Shown: positions 24,618 through 33,365, counted from the stretch's first letter. The stretch is 64,000 nt of DNA from an uncultured Paracoccaceae bacterium (GCA_947503175.1 CANNCO010000002.1:310001-374000), one strand, 5' to 3'. Notes: generated by a model not told the origin, from the letters alone. Translations and numbers: made by a program.

Positions 24618-25873
24618 GGTCGTTCCATCCGGATCGAAGCGCCACAAGGCTCCCTGCCCGGGTTCGGTGTTGATCGCGAGCGACCCAATCCACAGCCTTC
24701 CCAAGGCATCGCATTTCCCGTCATTGAAACGGTTTCCCGGCCGGTCGGCTTCGGGAGTCGCGAGGATCCTGACAGCACCATCAGCCTCAAGTGCGAGAAT
24801 GCCCGTTTCCGACGCACAGATGTAACCACCGCTTGCCTTTGGAATGGCGACGCCCACCAGTTCCGGCATGGCATGGGTGATGCGCCTCGATCGTTCGGGC
24901 ATGCTGCTCACGACCGAGGGCGCAAGGATATCTACCCAATGCACGGTTTCGGTTTTCCCGTCCCAGAACGGGCCCTCACCCAGAAAATCCGTGCCCGGGA
25001 AGGCGACATCCAGATCGTCCCGAACAACCCCGAGGGGCCGCGGGTTGGCGGCGATCGACATGGCCAGTTCCCCAACATTGCCCGCGATGCGGCGCGCGGC
25101 CTCAATCACATCGCGCCCCAGGGCATGAAGTTGCTCCGAGGTCAGCCGACATGCGGGCGCGACAATGCCGACCGCGCCAATGGGCCGGGCACGATGGTCA
25201 AGTATGGGCGCCGCAACCGCGTTTACATCGTCGTGCTGTTCACCCTCACCTGATCGCATAGCCCCGCGCCTTGATGATGTTCAGTTGCTGGTCCAGATCC
25301 CCGGGCGTGACAATGGTGTGATCGGTAAAGGCGGTCAGATCCGAGTCAGAGACCAGGCGCCGACGCTCTTCCGTGCCCAGATGTGCGGCCATTGCCTTGC
25401 CCAGTGCGGTTGCGTGCACCGCTGCCCGTGACCCCACGCCATTTGTGAGCTGGACCTGATGGGGCGTGTCGCGCTGATCGATGTAAAGAACCTTGTCTCC
25501 GTCGAGCACGCCCAGGCGTGCAACCTCCCGCGATAACTCGGACAAACGGATAAGCTCCGGCTCGGCCGCAGCCTTGAGATCGACTTGGTCCCAGACCCGG
25601 TGCGCCAGCTGAAAGGGTCGCGCGCCCAGCGAATAGCTTTGATCCCGCTCGGAAAGCCGCACATACCGCTCATCGATGAGAGTCTGCAGAATGCCGGTGC
25701 AACGTGCCCTTTGGCAAGCCGGACCCTTCGAGAAGCGACGTGAAACGCAGGGGTCCGCGCGCCCCGGCAATGAGATCCAATATGCGCAAGCCACCAACCA
25801 GAGACTGCATGCCCGATTGACTGCCTTGGCTCTCGGTTTGCACCTCTGGTTTCGGATCTGGAACTGGCGGCAT
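24612..25873 (-). pseudogene. IclR regulator fused to SMP-30/gluconolactonase domain, frameshifted and truncated
   Basis: Read on the minus strand from ATG 25873, the gene encodes an IclR winged helix (SLVGGLRILDLIAGARGPLR, SGLPKGTLHR). A one-base shift near 25690 then moves to the frame giving ILQTLIDERYVRLSERD and the effector domain to ARGYAI near 25255. A second shift near 25250 leads to EQHDDVNAVAAPI, the end of the IclR domain. The chain continues without a break into an SMP-30 beta-propeller start (LGEGPFWD, FNDGKCDALGRLWIGSL) that stops at DPDGTTW. Two frameshifts plus loss of the propeller's second half make it a pseudogene. Confidence 0.85.
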
Positions 25874-25902
25874 CGAACTCTCCTCTTGGCAGGGAAACTA
25901 AA

Positions 25903-25919
25903 TTGGAACTAAATTTCAA
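25903..25919. promoter_or_regulatory. IclR-like operator candidate
   Basis: TTGGAACTAAATTTCAA is an imperfect 17-bp palindrome (12 of 16 arm positions pair). It lies in the short gap between the divergent IclR-SMP30 pseudogene and the enolase-superfamily gene. Its form is close to the TGGAA-N-TTCCA type sites of IclR proteins. If real, it once controlled the racemase-family gene. Confidence 0.4.
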
Positions 25920-25940
25920 GTCAACTCGGACGGCGACGCC

Positions 25941-27089
25941 ATGCGAATAAAGAAAGTCGCTCATTGCCTGGTTCGCGTTCCGTTCAGTGAAACGATCCAT
26001 TGGGGGTCCGGCGCGCGGGCCGGAACCACGAGGCCCCACTGCCGCATCGAAACCGAAGGAGGCATAGAGGGCTGGGGAGAAACGCAATGCCTGATCGATA
26101 GCGTGCCCGCAGCATTTCGTGCTGTAACCGATATTGTAGAGGGCTACCCGGTCTGCGATGTCGAACGCCTGCACCGGCATGTGCTCGGCGCTGGCTACTA
26201 CCACCGCAAGCGGGCCGCCGTTATGGCGACCGCGGCGTTGGAAATGGCAATGTGGGATGCATTCGGCAAGATAACCAAGCAACCGCTTTGGGCGCTTTGG
26301 GGCGGCGCCTGGCGACACGAGGTGCGCGCGGCAGCCTACACATTCACTCGGGATCCAACGGACCTGGCGAAACGACTGGGGCAACTCATCGATGCCGGAC
26401 ATTCCAGCTTCAAGGTCAAGATCGGCTTCGATGCCGCATCCGATATCGCCTTGGCCGAAGCCGCAAGAACCGCAATCGGCAATACCGAGTTGCGCCTCGG
26501 CGTGAATGGCGCATGGGCACCAGGAACGGCAAAGCGGCAGCCAAGCAAACTTGCGGCCTTCGATCCGGCCTATGTCGAGCAGCCGCTCGAGCTCTCCGAC
26601 CTATCGGGCACCGCACTTCTACGGTCGGCGCAATCCGTGCCGATCGCGCTCGATGAAAGCGCGTATACGCTTCAGGATGTCAGCCAGATTCTACAGGCAC
26701 AGGCCGCAGACTTTATCTTGCTCGACCCACACCAGGCCGGCGGTCTTTGGCAGGTCATCAAGGCGGCTGCGCTTTGCGAAGCCCAAGGCATTCCGGTGGG
26801 CCTGCATTCGGCGGGGGAACTGGCTGTCAGCCAAGCCGCATACATCCACCTTGCATCGGCGATCCCCAACCTGTCGCTCGCGATCGATACCGAACGCGCC
26901 TATCTCGGCGGAGACATCGCCCATGACATACCGGCGCTGCGGAATGGTGCCTTTGATACGCTTGACCGGCCCGGACTGGGCGTCTCTGTCGAAACAGAGA
27001 TGGTGAACCAGTTCCGCGTCGATGCGATTACATGTGCCTATCTTGATGCGGATCGACCCGATTGGTTCCCGATCAAGCCGGCGTACTAG
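25941..27089 (+). CDS. Mandelate racemase/muconate lactonizing enzyme family protein
   Basis: A 382-residue enolase-superfamily enzyme of the muconate-lactonising/dipeptide-epimerase-like branch. The KxK acid-base motif is FKVKIGF on barrel strand 2. GVNGAWAPG supplies the strand-3 ligand region, YVEQPLELSD strand 4, ALDESAYT strand 5, and DFILLDPHQAGGLWQVIKAA strand 6. GLHSAGELAVSQAAYIHLA ends the barrel. It is divergent from the IclR-SMP30 pseudogene. SMP-30 lactonases and such enzymes often act in one sugar-acid pathway, so this looks like the surviving half of a catabolic pair. Confidence 0.9.
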   Translation: MRIKKVAHCLVRVPFSETIHWGSGARAGTTRPHCRIETEGGIEGWGETQCLIDSVPAAFRAVTDIVEGYPVCDVERLHRHVLGAGYYHRKRAAVMATAALEMAMWDAFGKITKQPLWALWGGAWRHEVRAAAYTFTRDPTDLAKRLGQLIDAGHSSFKVKIGFDAASDIALAEAARTAIGNTELRLGVNGAWAPGTAKRQPSKLAAFDPAYVEQPLELSDLSGTALLRSAQSVPIALDESAYTLQDVSQILQAQAADFILLDPHQAGGLWQVIKAAALCEAQGIPVGLHSAGELAVSQAAYIHLASAIPNLSLAIDTERAYLGGDIAHDIPALRNGAFDTLDRPGLGVSVETEMVNQFRVDAITCAYLDADRPDWFPIKPAY

Positions 27090-27112
27090 GTGTATTCCGG
27101 CAAATGCACGCC

Positions 27113-28033
27113 TCAGACACCATCGCCTTCAAAACGTTTCAATCGCGAAGGTAACTCCAAGGCCACATGGTCCACGAAAAGGCGCACGATCGATCGCATC
27201 AATCGGCGAGAGGTGTGTACGATCGAAACATCCGTGTCATGCGCGGAATAATTCGGCAATTCGCGCCGCAACCGTCCGGAAATCACAGCCGGATATGCAA
27301 CCATGCGAGGCAATACCACAACGAGATCGGTTTCGAGCGCTGTCTGCAAGAGCACTTGCGCATTCAGACTGACGATACGCGACCGTGCAGTGATAAAATC
27401 ACGATCGCCGTTTCTATCGAAAACCGCGACCCGATCCTCGGGCTTGCCCGCCCGCCGCAGCAAACCGAAGGGCAAACCCGCCAAGTCATCTGGCGTTTCG
27501 GAGATCGGCGCTTTGCTGCGTGTGCTTCGGTAAAGGGCGGCACCCGCTTGCCCGACTTTCCGCCCGATAAGGTCCCCGTCGGTCAATGCGCCAGTCCGGA
27601 TCGCAACGTCGAAGCCTTCGGCCACCAAATCAATCGCGTCGCTCGAGAGGTCCAGAAACACGTTGGCGTCCGGGTGCCGGTCGATAAACGAGGCAATGAT
27701 CGGCCCCATGAGTGCCTCGCCCAACATCACGGGAGCAGTGACACGGATCCAGCCGTTTGGGACATCGCGAAGAGTTTCCATCGACATGACTGCGCGGTCT
27801 GCCTCGTCTAAAAGATGCTGTGCGTGCCCCATCAATGCCTGTCCTGCCGCGGTTGCCCGAACAGCACGGGAGGTCCGGTCAAACAGGCGCAGGCCCGCCC
27901 GTTTCTCTAGCGTTGCAATACGGCGTGTGACCGTCGCGGCCGGCATGCCTATGGCACGCCCGGCTTGCGCAAAGCTCGGCGCCTCGGACAAAGCAACCAG
28001 CAAACGAGCTTCGACTAGATCCTCAAATACCAT
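27113..28033 (-). CDS. LysR family transcriptional regulator
   Basis: A 306-residue LysR regulator. The N-terminal helix-turn-helix is SFAQAGRAIGMPAATVTRRIATLEKRAGLRLFDRTSR. The effector domain begins at NGWIRVTAPVMLGEALMGP and is of the CrgA/DsdC-like short-chain-oxidoreductase-linked group. It is divergent from the DUF2852 and NAD(P)-binding genes. A strong inverted repeat lies between them, so it probably regulates that pair and itself. Confidence 0.93.
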   Translation of the reverse strand: MVFEDLVEARLLVALSEAPSFAQAGRAIGMPAATVTRRIATLEKRAGLRLFDRTSRAVRATAAGQALMGHAQHLLDEADRAVMSMETLRDVPNGWIRVTAPVMLGEALMGPIIASFIDRHPDANVFLDLSSDAIDLVAEGFDVAIRTGALTDGDLIGRKVGQAGAALYRSTRSKAPISETPDDLAGLPFGLLRRAGKPEDRVAVFDRNGDRDFITARSRIVSLNAQVLLQTALETDLVVVLPRMVAYPAVISGRLRRELPNYSAHDTDVSIVHTSRRLMRSIVRLFVDHVALELPSRLKRFEGDGV

Positions 28034-28050
28034 TTTATATTCGTCAACAT

Positions 28051-28081
28051 ATCATTCCAAAATTGGCTATTCCGGAATGAT
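28051..28081. promoter_or_regulatory. Inverted repeat in LysR divergent promoter
   Basis: ATCATTCC and GGAATGAT form perfect 8-bp arms 15 bases apart. The right half also contains the perfect 10-bp palindrome ATTCCGGAAT (28069-28078). The element lies 18 bases upstream of the LysR start and about 43 bases before the DUF2852 start, the usual place for a LysR binding site. Confidence 0.6.
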
Positions 28082-28123
28082 GAGCCGCTCCCATCTATCT
28101 GGCAACAAGAAAGGAGTTCTAAA

Positions 28124-28525
28124 ATGATGGAGATTTCACACTTCCCCGCCTTCCCTGCCCTGTTTTTTGTCTTTGGCCTCTTTTTTCTGGCCTTCCCTAT
28201 GATGGTTGCGGCTTCCTGGTTTGCGTTTTCCCGGGGTTGCTTTCCAATAGGCCCCACGCCTTGGACGATGATGTCGGGGCCGTTTCACCGATACGAGCAT
28301 AGGTTCGGCGACGAACCAGATGCTAAAGGCTCGGGCAGCCGGGCGTTTGACGTCTACAGGGCTGAAACCCTGGCTCGTTTGGACGAAGAAGAAAAAGCCT
28401 TCGCCGCGTTTCGGGAGAGGCTACGGGCAGCACGCGACCGCGCTGAATTTGACAGCTATCTGAGCGAGGGCGCGACGTCTGCCTCTACTGCGTTCGAAAC
28501 CAGAAAGACGGAGACAGACACGTGA
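28124..28525 (+). CDS. DUF2852 domain-containing protein
   Basis: A 133-residue protein with one N-terminal hydrophobic stretch (about residues 10-35, LFFVFGLFFLAFPMMVAAS). A cytosolic helical tail follows, containing FDVYRAETLARLDEEEKAFAAF and the family-typical end RAARDRAEFDSYLSE. This pattern fits DUF2852, found mainly in alphaproteobacteria with unknown function. A GAAAGGAG site precedes the ATG. Its stop overlaps the next start (GTGA), so the two are translated together. Confidence 0.82.
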   Translation: MMEISHFPAFPALFFVFGLFFLAFPMMVAASWFAFSRGCFPIGPTPWTMMSGPFHRYEHRFGDEPDAKGSGSRAFDVYRAETLARLDEEEKAFAAFRERLRAARDRAEFDSYLSEGATSASTAFETRKTETDT

Positions 28526-29166
28526 AAGTTCTTGTGGTCGGCGCGACCGGCAATATCGGGCGGAAGACCGTAGACGAAACCCTTAAAGCGGGCCACGAAG
28601 TCACCGCCTTCTCCCGGTCCTCCCGCGGCTTCGCGCCGACCCCAGGCCTCATGCTACACAAAGGTGATGTCCGAAACACCGACGATCTTTATGCCGCGAT
28701 GCCCGGGCATGACGCTGTGATCCTGACCTTTGGTGCGCCACTCAATCGAGACACAATCCTGAAGCCTACCGATATCTGCGAGGTCGGAACCCGGAATGTC
28801 GTGGCCGCAATGCGGGACGACGGCGTAACGCGCCTGATTGCCATGACCAGCATTGGCGCAGGTTTTTCCAAGGGCCGCGGCCGTTGGCCATTCCGCAACA
28901 TCATCGCCCGTTCTCTGCTGCGCAACATTCTCGCAGATCGCACAGCGCAAGAACAGGTCGTGACCGCTTCGGGCCTGCCGGAGTGGGTCATCGTGCAGCC
29001 CGCCGAACTTACCGACGGCCCCCGGTCCACCGACCTCCGCCATATGACCGGGTTCGACGGTCAACCGCAGCCTGCCACCGTCTCTCGCGCCAGCGTCGCA
29101 GCTTTCCTTGCTTTCATGGCCACCGACAAGACTTATGATAGCGGTAGTGTCCTGATCTCGGACTAG
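28522..29166 (+). CDS. NAD(P)-binding oxidoreductase (atypical SDR)
   Basis: A 214-residue Rossmann-fold protein of the NmrA/YwnB-like group. The nucleotide motif is VVGATGNIGRK at the N-terminus. GDVRNTDDLYAAMPGHDAVI and ASGLPEWVIVQPAELTDGP are family segments. The classic YxxxK catalytic pair is not obvious, as in many sensor-like atypical SDRs. The start is a GTG at 28522 within the DUF2852 stop. It is followed 31 bases later by an NTF2-like gene. Confidence 0.9.
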   Translation: MKVLVVGATGNIGRKTVDETLKAGHEVTAFSRSSRGFAPTPGLMLHKGDVRNTDDLYAAMPGHDAVILTFGAPLNRDTILKPTDICEVGTRNVVAAMRDDGVTRLIAMTSIGAGFSKGRGRWPFRNIIARSLLRNILADRTAQEQVVTASGLPEWVIVQPAELTDGPRSTDLRHMTGFDGQPQPATVSRASVAAFLAFMATDKTYDSGSVLISD

Positions 29167-29197
29167 ATCAATACACGTGTCTTAGGAGGGATGAACG

Positions 29198-29626
29198 GTG
29201 AAAACACTGCTGGAAGACGGACCTCTCATCGCCCGCGTTCATGCAATGGAGCGGGCTGTCGGCTTGGGCCAATGGGCAGACGGTGCCGAATTCTTCACCA
29301 CAGAGGCCATGTATCACGTCGGCCGTCGTGGGCTCTATCGGGGCATCGAGGGCATCCGCACATACATGGAATGGCAGCGCCGCTTCGTCGAATGGCGCGG
29401 GCACGACCCCAAGATGATGATCACCTATGGCGATACCGTCATCATTGAGGTCGTCTCCTTATTTCATCGCCTCAGCGATGCAGTCGATCTCTCCATTCCC
29501 TGCACAGACATCTATCGCTTCGATGGCGACCGTATCCGAGACTGGGGTGTATATGCCGACACATCCACATTCTTTGGGCCAAAGGAGGCAGAACAGTCTG
29601 CACCCAACGAGGCAATGGCCGAGTAA
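29198..29626 (+). CDS. SnoaL/NTF2-like protein
   Basis: A 142-residue protein of the nuclear transport factor 2-like fold, a small conical barrel used by SnoaL-type isomerases and hydratases. The pattern AMERAVGLGQWADGAEFFTTEAMYHVGRRGLYRGIEGIRTYMEWQ fits. GTG at 29198 is the start: AGGAGGG lies 7 bases upstream, and the ATG directly after that site is out of frame. It is probably in one operon with the preceding two genes. Confidence 0.82.
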   Translation: MKTLLEDGPLIARVHAMERAVGLGQWADGAEFFTTEAMYHVGRRGLYRGIEGIRTYMEWQRRFVEWRGHDPKMMITYGDTVIIEVVSLFHRLSDAVDLSIPCTDIYRFDGDRIRDWGVYADTSTFFGPKEAEQSAPNEAMAE

Positions 29627-29819
29627 GCTCGGTTGTTTCGGTCGCATTGAGAAATGACGGCGTAGAGGTTCGGAGCGTTGGCCTCCCATTGTCGCTACTA
29701 GAGTGGACAGCCCTCGCAGACCTCCGGCTGGGGTCTTCGATGCCGCGTTGCGGTTCGTAGATCTGGCCGACCGCTACAAGCGCAAGTTCTCTCCTCAGAG
29801 GAGCGTCCGAACCACGGGA
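29627..29819. other. Convergent intergenic region, no gene seen
   Basis: These 193 bases separate the NTF2-like gene from the convergent VOC gene. Short frames exist but match no family and lack ribosome sites. No convincing terminator hairpin was noticed. Confidence 0.35.
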
Positions 29820-30242
29820 TTATCTATTTTTGTGTTCCGCGCTCCAGGGGTCGTAAGTGCCGAAATTCCAGAGTTGACCTTCCGGATCGCGGCAGCTGAA
29901 AAAGCGTCCGCCGTAGTCCTCGTCTTTCGGCTTCATCGTGATCTCGGCACCGGCGGCGCGCGCCTTTTCGCAGATCGCATCGACCTCATCGACGATAATG
30001 TACGGGCTTTGCGAGATACCTCCCACCGCACGGGCCGTGGATTGCAGTGTGCCAAAGTCGTCGTCGCGGGCGCTCCCGAGCATGATCATTGCGTTGCCGA
30101 ACGTGAGTTGCGCATGGGCAATCCCGCCGGCACCGTCATCGACGACCATGTGTCTGACGAACCCGAACGTGTCGCACAGCCATTCGATCATCCTGGGCGC
30201 GTTTTCATATCGTAGTGTGGGGATAATGCAGGACCCTTTCAT
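29820..30242 (-). CDS. VOC (glyoxalase/bleomycin-resistance) family protein
   Basis: A 140-residue vicinal-oxygen-chelate protein. Two beta-alpha-beta-beta-beta units are apparent: IIPTLRYENAPRMIEWLCDTFGF and IIVDEVDAICEKARAAGAEI followed by YGGRFFSCRDPEGQLWNFGTYDP. The last motif is typical of PhnB-like/glyoxalase members. GGAGAGAG precedes the ATG. It lies 75 bases downstream of the AraC pseudogene on the same strand, a frequent pairing in stress-response operons. Confidence 0.9.
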   Translation of the reverse strand: MKGSCIIPTLRYENAPRMIEWLCDTFGFVRHMVVDDGAGGIAHAQLTFGNAMIMLGSARDDDFGTLQSTARAVGGISQSPYIIVDEVDAICEKARAAGAEITMKPKDEDYGGRFFSCRDPEGQLWNFGTYDPWSAEHKNR

Positions 30243-30317
30243 GGACTCTCTCCTCGCTTGCCATTGGTCAGAAACTAAACGATGCCTTCCTGCCTGACTT
30301 GAAGATTTCGGAACTGA

Positions 30318-31119
30318 TCAGATGTGCAGGCGCGGCTCCGAGGGCCGCTCGCTCTGTGCCCAGGCTGTCGGCGTTGTCCCGGCGACGTCCTTGAACTCCC
30401 GGATCAGGTGGGCCTAATCTGAGCACCCAGCATCTGCCGCAATTCCCGCCCAGGTCACGAAACCAGATCCAAGTGCAAGGGCACGCGCCCGCTGAAACCG
30501 AAGCATCCGGGCCGCCGTGACCGGGCGAATACCGGTCTCCAAGCGAAACCGGGCGCTGAGATGGCGCGTGCTCCACCCGATGGCGCTGGCGGTCTCAAGA
30601 ACCGAATGTCCATGCGCCAGCATCGTCCACGCATGCTCAACCTCTCCGGATGCCGCTCTGGTGAACCTCGGCGAAAGAAACCGCTCGACGAGATCGAAGC
30701 GCGCCTGCCAGCTTGACGTATTGCAGAGCTGATCCGGGATGGGCCTGCAGTCGCCCATGCGCCCATCGATAGAGTCGAGGTCCACGATCTGCGATGCGAG
30801 ATCGGCGGCGGCCTCTCCAAGCAACCGCACTGCACCCAGCGGGGTCAGGTCGACCTGCACCAGTTCGGCGCCAGCATTGCATGAGACGTCCACAGCGCCA
30901 GGGAAAAGGCCGGCCGTGACGCTGGAGGTTCGCGTTACGGGCCCGCCGCGCCCAAGACGGATGTCCCAAGGTCGTCCGAGATTGAACACGAGCGGGAAGA
31001 CAAGCCCGACCGTTTCCAGAAAGCGGCTCGGCGCCTTCGGGGAGGCATATCCCGAAATGCGCGACCAACCCCGCCAGCGGCGGTGACGGGCTCTTCGTCA
31101 GGAACGTGAGATCCGCCAT
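30318..31119 (-). pseudogene. AraC family regulator, inactivated by frameshift and stop
   Basis: The gene starts at 31119 with MADLTFLTKSPSPPLAGLVAHF. A one-base shift near 31055 is needed to reach YASPKAPSRFLETVGLVFPLVFNLGRPWD in the main frame. The DNA-binding part (TASAIGWSTRHLSARFRLETGIRP, MLRFQRARAL, WAGIAADAGCSD) is then interrupted by TAG at 30414-30416, where homologues have glutamine (CAG). Beyond it the frame continues AHLIREFKDVAGTTPTAW to a stop at 30318. Two independent lesions argue for a pseudogene rather than one read error. Confidence 0.85.
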
Positions 31120-31120
31120 G

Positions 31121-31663
31121 CTAGCGGTTCACCGTCATGGGAAGGATCAAGCCCCAAGGGGACTCTTGAGGTGGACCAGCCCTCGAGAAGCCCGCCTTTT
31201 CACAGGCCGCGATCGCTCGGGCGTTATCCGGATGCGGATCCGTCGCGACCACAGGAGCGCCTTTGTCGAACAGCCTTCTTACGTGCTGAGCAATGAATGT
31301 GGACCCGTGCCCCTTCCCGATCATGTCCGGCTCACCAATGAATTGGTCGATGCCTCGAGAGCCCTTCGGAAGGTGGAAGAAGTGATGATCGTCCCAACCA
31401 TGTACGGTGTAGTCTTGGATGAACGCGAAGGGTCGGCCCTCCAGTTTGACGATCCATTTCGCGACACGCGTATCATCGAAGGCTTCGAACTCATCCCGCT
31501 CCAGCGCATCCCACCACTCGAGAACGTGCGAACGGGATCGCCAGGACCGAAGCAGATCGAAATCGGCGGCGTTCGCCGCGCGGAACTCATATCGGTCGTA
31601 AAGGGTCATTGGGGCAGAATAGTACAGAGTATCACCTGGCGTTCGCCCATTTTTGGGTGTCAT
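31121..31663 (-). CDS. GNAT family acetyltransferase (AAC(6')-like)
   Basis: A 180-residue GNAT protein resembling aminoglycoside 6'-N-acetyltransferase-type proteins. RSHVLEWWD and IVKLEGRPFAFIQDYTVHGWDDHHF are typical of that group, with the acetyl-CoA loop DMIGKGHGSTFI. A start at 31609 (MTLYDRYEF) is possible, but GAGG stands before the ATG at 31663. One base separates it from the AraC pseudogene. Whether it confers aminoglycoside resistance cannot be judged; many such proteins have other roles. Confidence 0.87.
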   Translation of the reverse strand: MTPKNGRTPGDTLYYSAPMTLYDRYEFRAANAADFDLLRSWRSRSHVLEWWDALERDEFEAFDDTRVAKWIVKLEGRPFAFIQDYTVHGWDDHHFFHLPKGSRGIDQFIGEPDMIGKGHGSTFIAQHVRRLFDKGAPVVATDPHPDNARAIAACEKAGFSRAGPPQESPWGLILPMTVNR

Positions 31664-31839
31664 GACCTAGACCTCATTACCGATGACAGCCAGAGCGCGA
31701 CAGCATCTGTTCCCATATTGGACTCGGGAGCCAACAAGATGAATGTGCGGGAGCTCAAGCGTTACGACTTCCAGAGGGGATCTATTCTTCAGGTCAATGG
31801 AGTTGGCCACCGTCAGTGCGGGAAGCGTCCTTCCCGTCT

Positions 31840-31862
31840 TGCTTGGATTTCGAATCCAAGCA
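31840..31862. promoter_or_regulatory. Perfect 10-bp-arm palindrome upstream of the GNAT gene
   Basis: TGCTTGGATT and AATCCAAGCA are perfect arms around TCG. It lies in the otherwise empty 260-base gap between the methyltransferase pseudogene end and the GNAT start. No T-run follows on either strand, so an operator is more likely than a terminator. The lost AraC protein or another regulator could be the binder. Confidence 0.45.
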
Positions 31863-31923
31863 GTCTTTCAACGCACGCGCTGTTCCGGCTCTATCGGCAT
31901 GATCCATTCGAATACACCTTTGT

Positions 31924-32355
31924 TCATACTTCGATATCCATGCCACTGATCGGCTGGCAATCGTCGATGTAGAGCAGCCCCTCCGGCTGCAAGGCCGCCT
32001 TCAGCTGCTGCATTGCACGCTTCCCGACGACCGGCTGGCGGCCATCGAGCGCGCCCACCCGCATGGCGAATACGAGATCGAACGGGTCTTCATCAGGACC
32101 GAGTTTGAAACCTTCGACGGCGACGAGCCAAAATACCAGACGGCCTCAGCCAAGTTCCGACACGGACCCTTTCTTCGCGAGGTCAATCGCCTTTGCGGAT
32201 CGGTCGATCGCAATGATGGTACCATTGCCTATTCTTCGAGACACTTCCCGCGCCGCGACACCGGGTCCGCAGCCGATCTCCAGGACCCGCATGCCGGCCC
32301 GCAATGGAAGTGCGTCCACATAGCTGGCGATCCGTGGCGAGATGGCCTTGCCCAT
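31924..32355 (-). pseudogene. SAM-dependent methyltransferase with internal stop
   Basis: The first 69 codons give MGKAISPRIASYVDALPLRAG and MRVLEIGCGPGVAAREVSRR, the SAM-binding motif I, then IIAIDRSAKAIDLA. A TGA at 32146-32148 interrupts the frame. In the same frame the coding sense continues as GRLVFWLVAVEGF, PFDLVFAMRVGALDGRQP and AALQPEGLLYIDD to a stop at 31924. One nonsense change therefore breaks an otherwise complete small class I methyltransferase. Confidence 0.82.
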
Positions 32356-32374
32356 CCTGCGTCAATCCTCTTCC

Positions 32375-32770
32375 TCAGAACCACATGTCCCTGACCGTGC
32401 GACCATCCTCAGGGAGGTCATCGAAACTGTCATGACCGTCAAAGTGATCGATCGGAAGTTCGGCGATGGGACCAGGCTCCGTGAGACGCAGGTTGACGGC
32501 CGTCCATCGGCGTCCCTGATCATCCGGTTTCGTCGCAACATAGGGTGTGACGCAGCCGCAGTTCGGGCAGAAATGAAAATCGATGGCACCGCCATCGGAC
32601 AGTCGATATGCAGCTGTCTCGCCAGACGTGTGGATATCGTGTTCGATGTGCCCGTAGGCCCAGAGAACACCGTAGCGCCGACAAACAGTGTAATTGCAGG
32701 CGGTGACGGACTCCGGATCTGTGTCCAGCTTCCATGCGGCCTGACCGCAGTGGCATTTCCCTTTCAACAT
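32375..32770 (-). CDS. GFA family protein (glutathione-dependent formaldehyde-activating-like)
   Basis: A 131-residue zinc protein of the GFA/CENP-V family. Zinc ligands are seen in KCHCGQAAW, CNYTVCRRYG and HFCPNCGCVTPY. Family members bind glutathione-formaldehyde adducts or have unknown roles. Its ATG is 4 bases after the stop of the GNAT gene upstream. The broken methyltransferase follows 19 bases later, so these belonged to one minus-strand operon. Confidence 0.9.
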   Translation of the reverse strand: MLKGKCHCGQAAWKLDTDPESVTACNYTVCRRYGVLWAYGHIEHDIHTSGETAAYRLSDGGAIDFHFCPNCGCVTPYVATKPDDQGRRWTAVNLRLTEPGPIAELPIDHFDGHDSFDDLPEDGRTVRDMWF

Positions 32771-32774
32771 GGCT

Positions 32775-33365
32775 TCAGCTCCCGTCTATCGCGCGGTTCA
32801 GTTCCTTGTGAACCAACCAGCGGTGTTTCGCGATCTTGCAATACTTTCGGAAGCCGAGGCGCTCGAACATCGAGAGCGATCCATTGTGCAGAAAGGAACT
32901 CGGCACACGGCGATCGAGGATCTCTTCCGGAAAGCTTTCGACGCGCCGTCCCCCGAGAGACCCCATCTGTTCAAGGGCCCCCATCAATGCAGCCTCTGCG
33001 ACACCTACTTTCCGCCGCGCCTTGTCGACGAAAAAGCACGTGATCCGCCAATCCGCCTCAGGTGGATTGGCATCCTCATAAGCCCATCGGCCCTTGATCC
33101 GCGGCAACTCGGCCGGGGAGCCGTATCGGCACCATCCGATGCAGTCCGCGCCGTCGAACACCAAGGCCGAACGGGTCGCGCTATCGCGGTCAAGGCTTTC
33201 CTTCTGGCGTCGATGATCCAGCGTTTTGCCAGGTGCACACCCGGCCCCGGATGTGTGAAACGCCATGCACCAACAGCCGCCCCAGACGCCATTGTGGCGC
33301 TCGACGAAGGCGGCGAACGGATCCCAGGTCGCCGGAGACAGTGGCTTGGTCGTGAATGCCGACAC
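32775..33365 (-). CDS. GNAT family N-acetyltransferase
   Basis: A 196-residue GNAT-type protein. SPATWDPFAAFVERHNGVWGGCWCMAFH near the N-terminus and DWRITCFFVDKARRKVGVAEAALMGAL, the acetyl-CoA loop region, mark it. The end is SSFLHNGSLSMFERLGF. GTG at 33365 gives the typical N-terminus and has GAGAGAG upstream; a longer frame from 33434 would add a cysteine-rich stretch with no support. The acceptor is unknown. Confidence 0.87.
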   Translation of the reverse strand: MSAFTTKPLSPATWDPFAAFVERHNGVWGGCWCMAFHTSGAGCAPGKTLDHRRQKESLDRDSATRSALVFDGADCIGWCRYGSPAELPRIKGRWAYEDANPPEADWRITCFFVDKARRKVGVAEAALMGALEQMGSLGGRRVESFPEEILDRRVPSSFLHNGSLSMFERLGFRKYCKIAKHRWLVHKELNRAIDGS

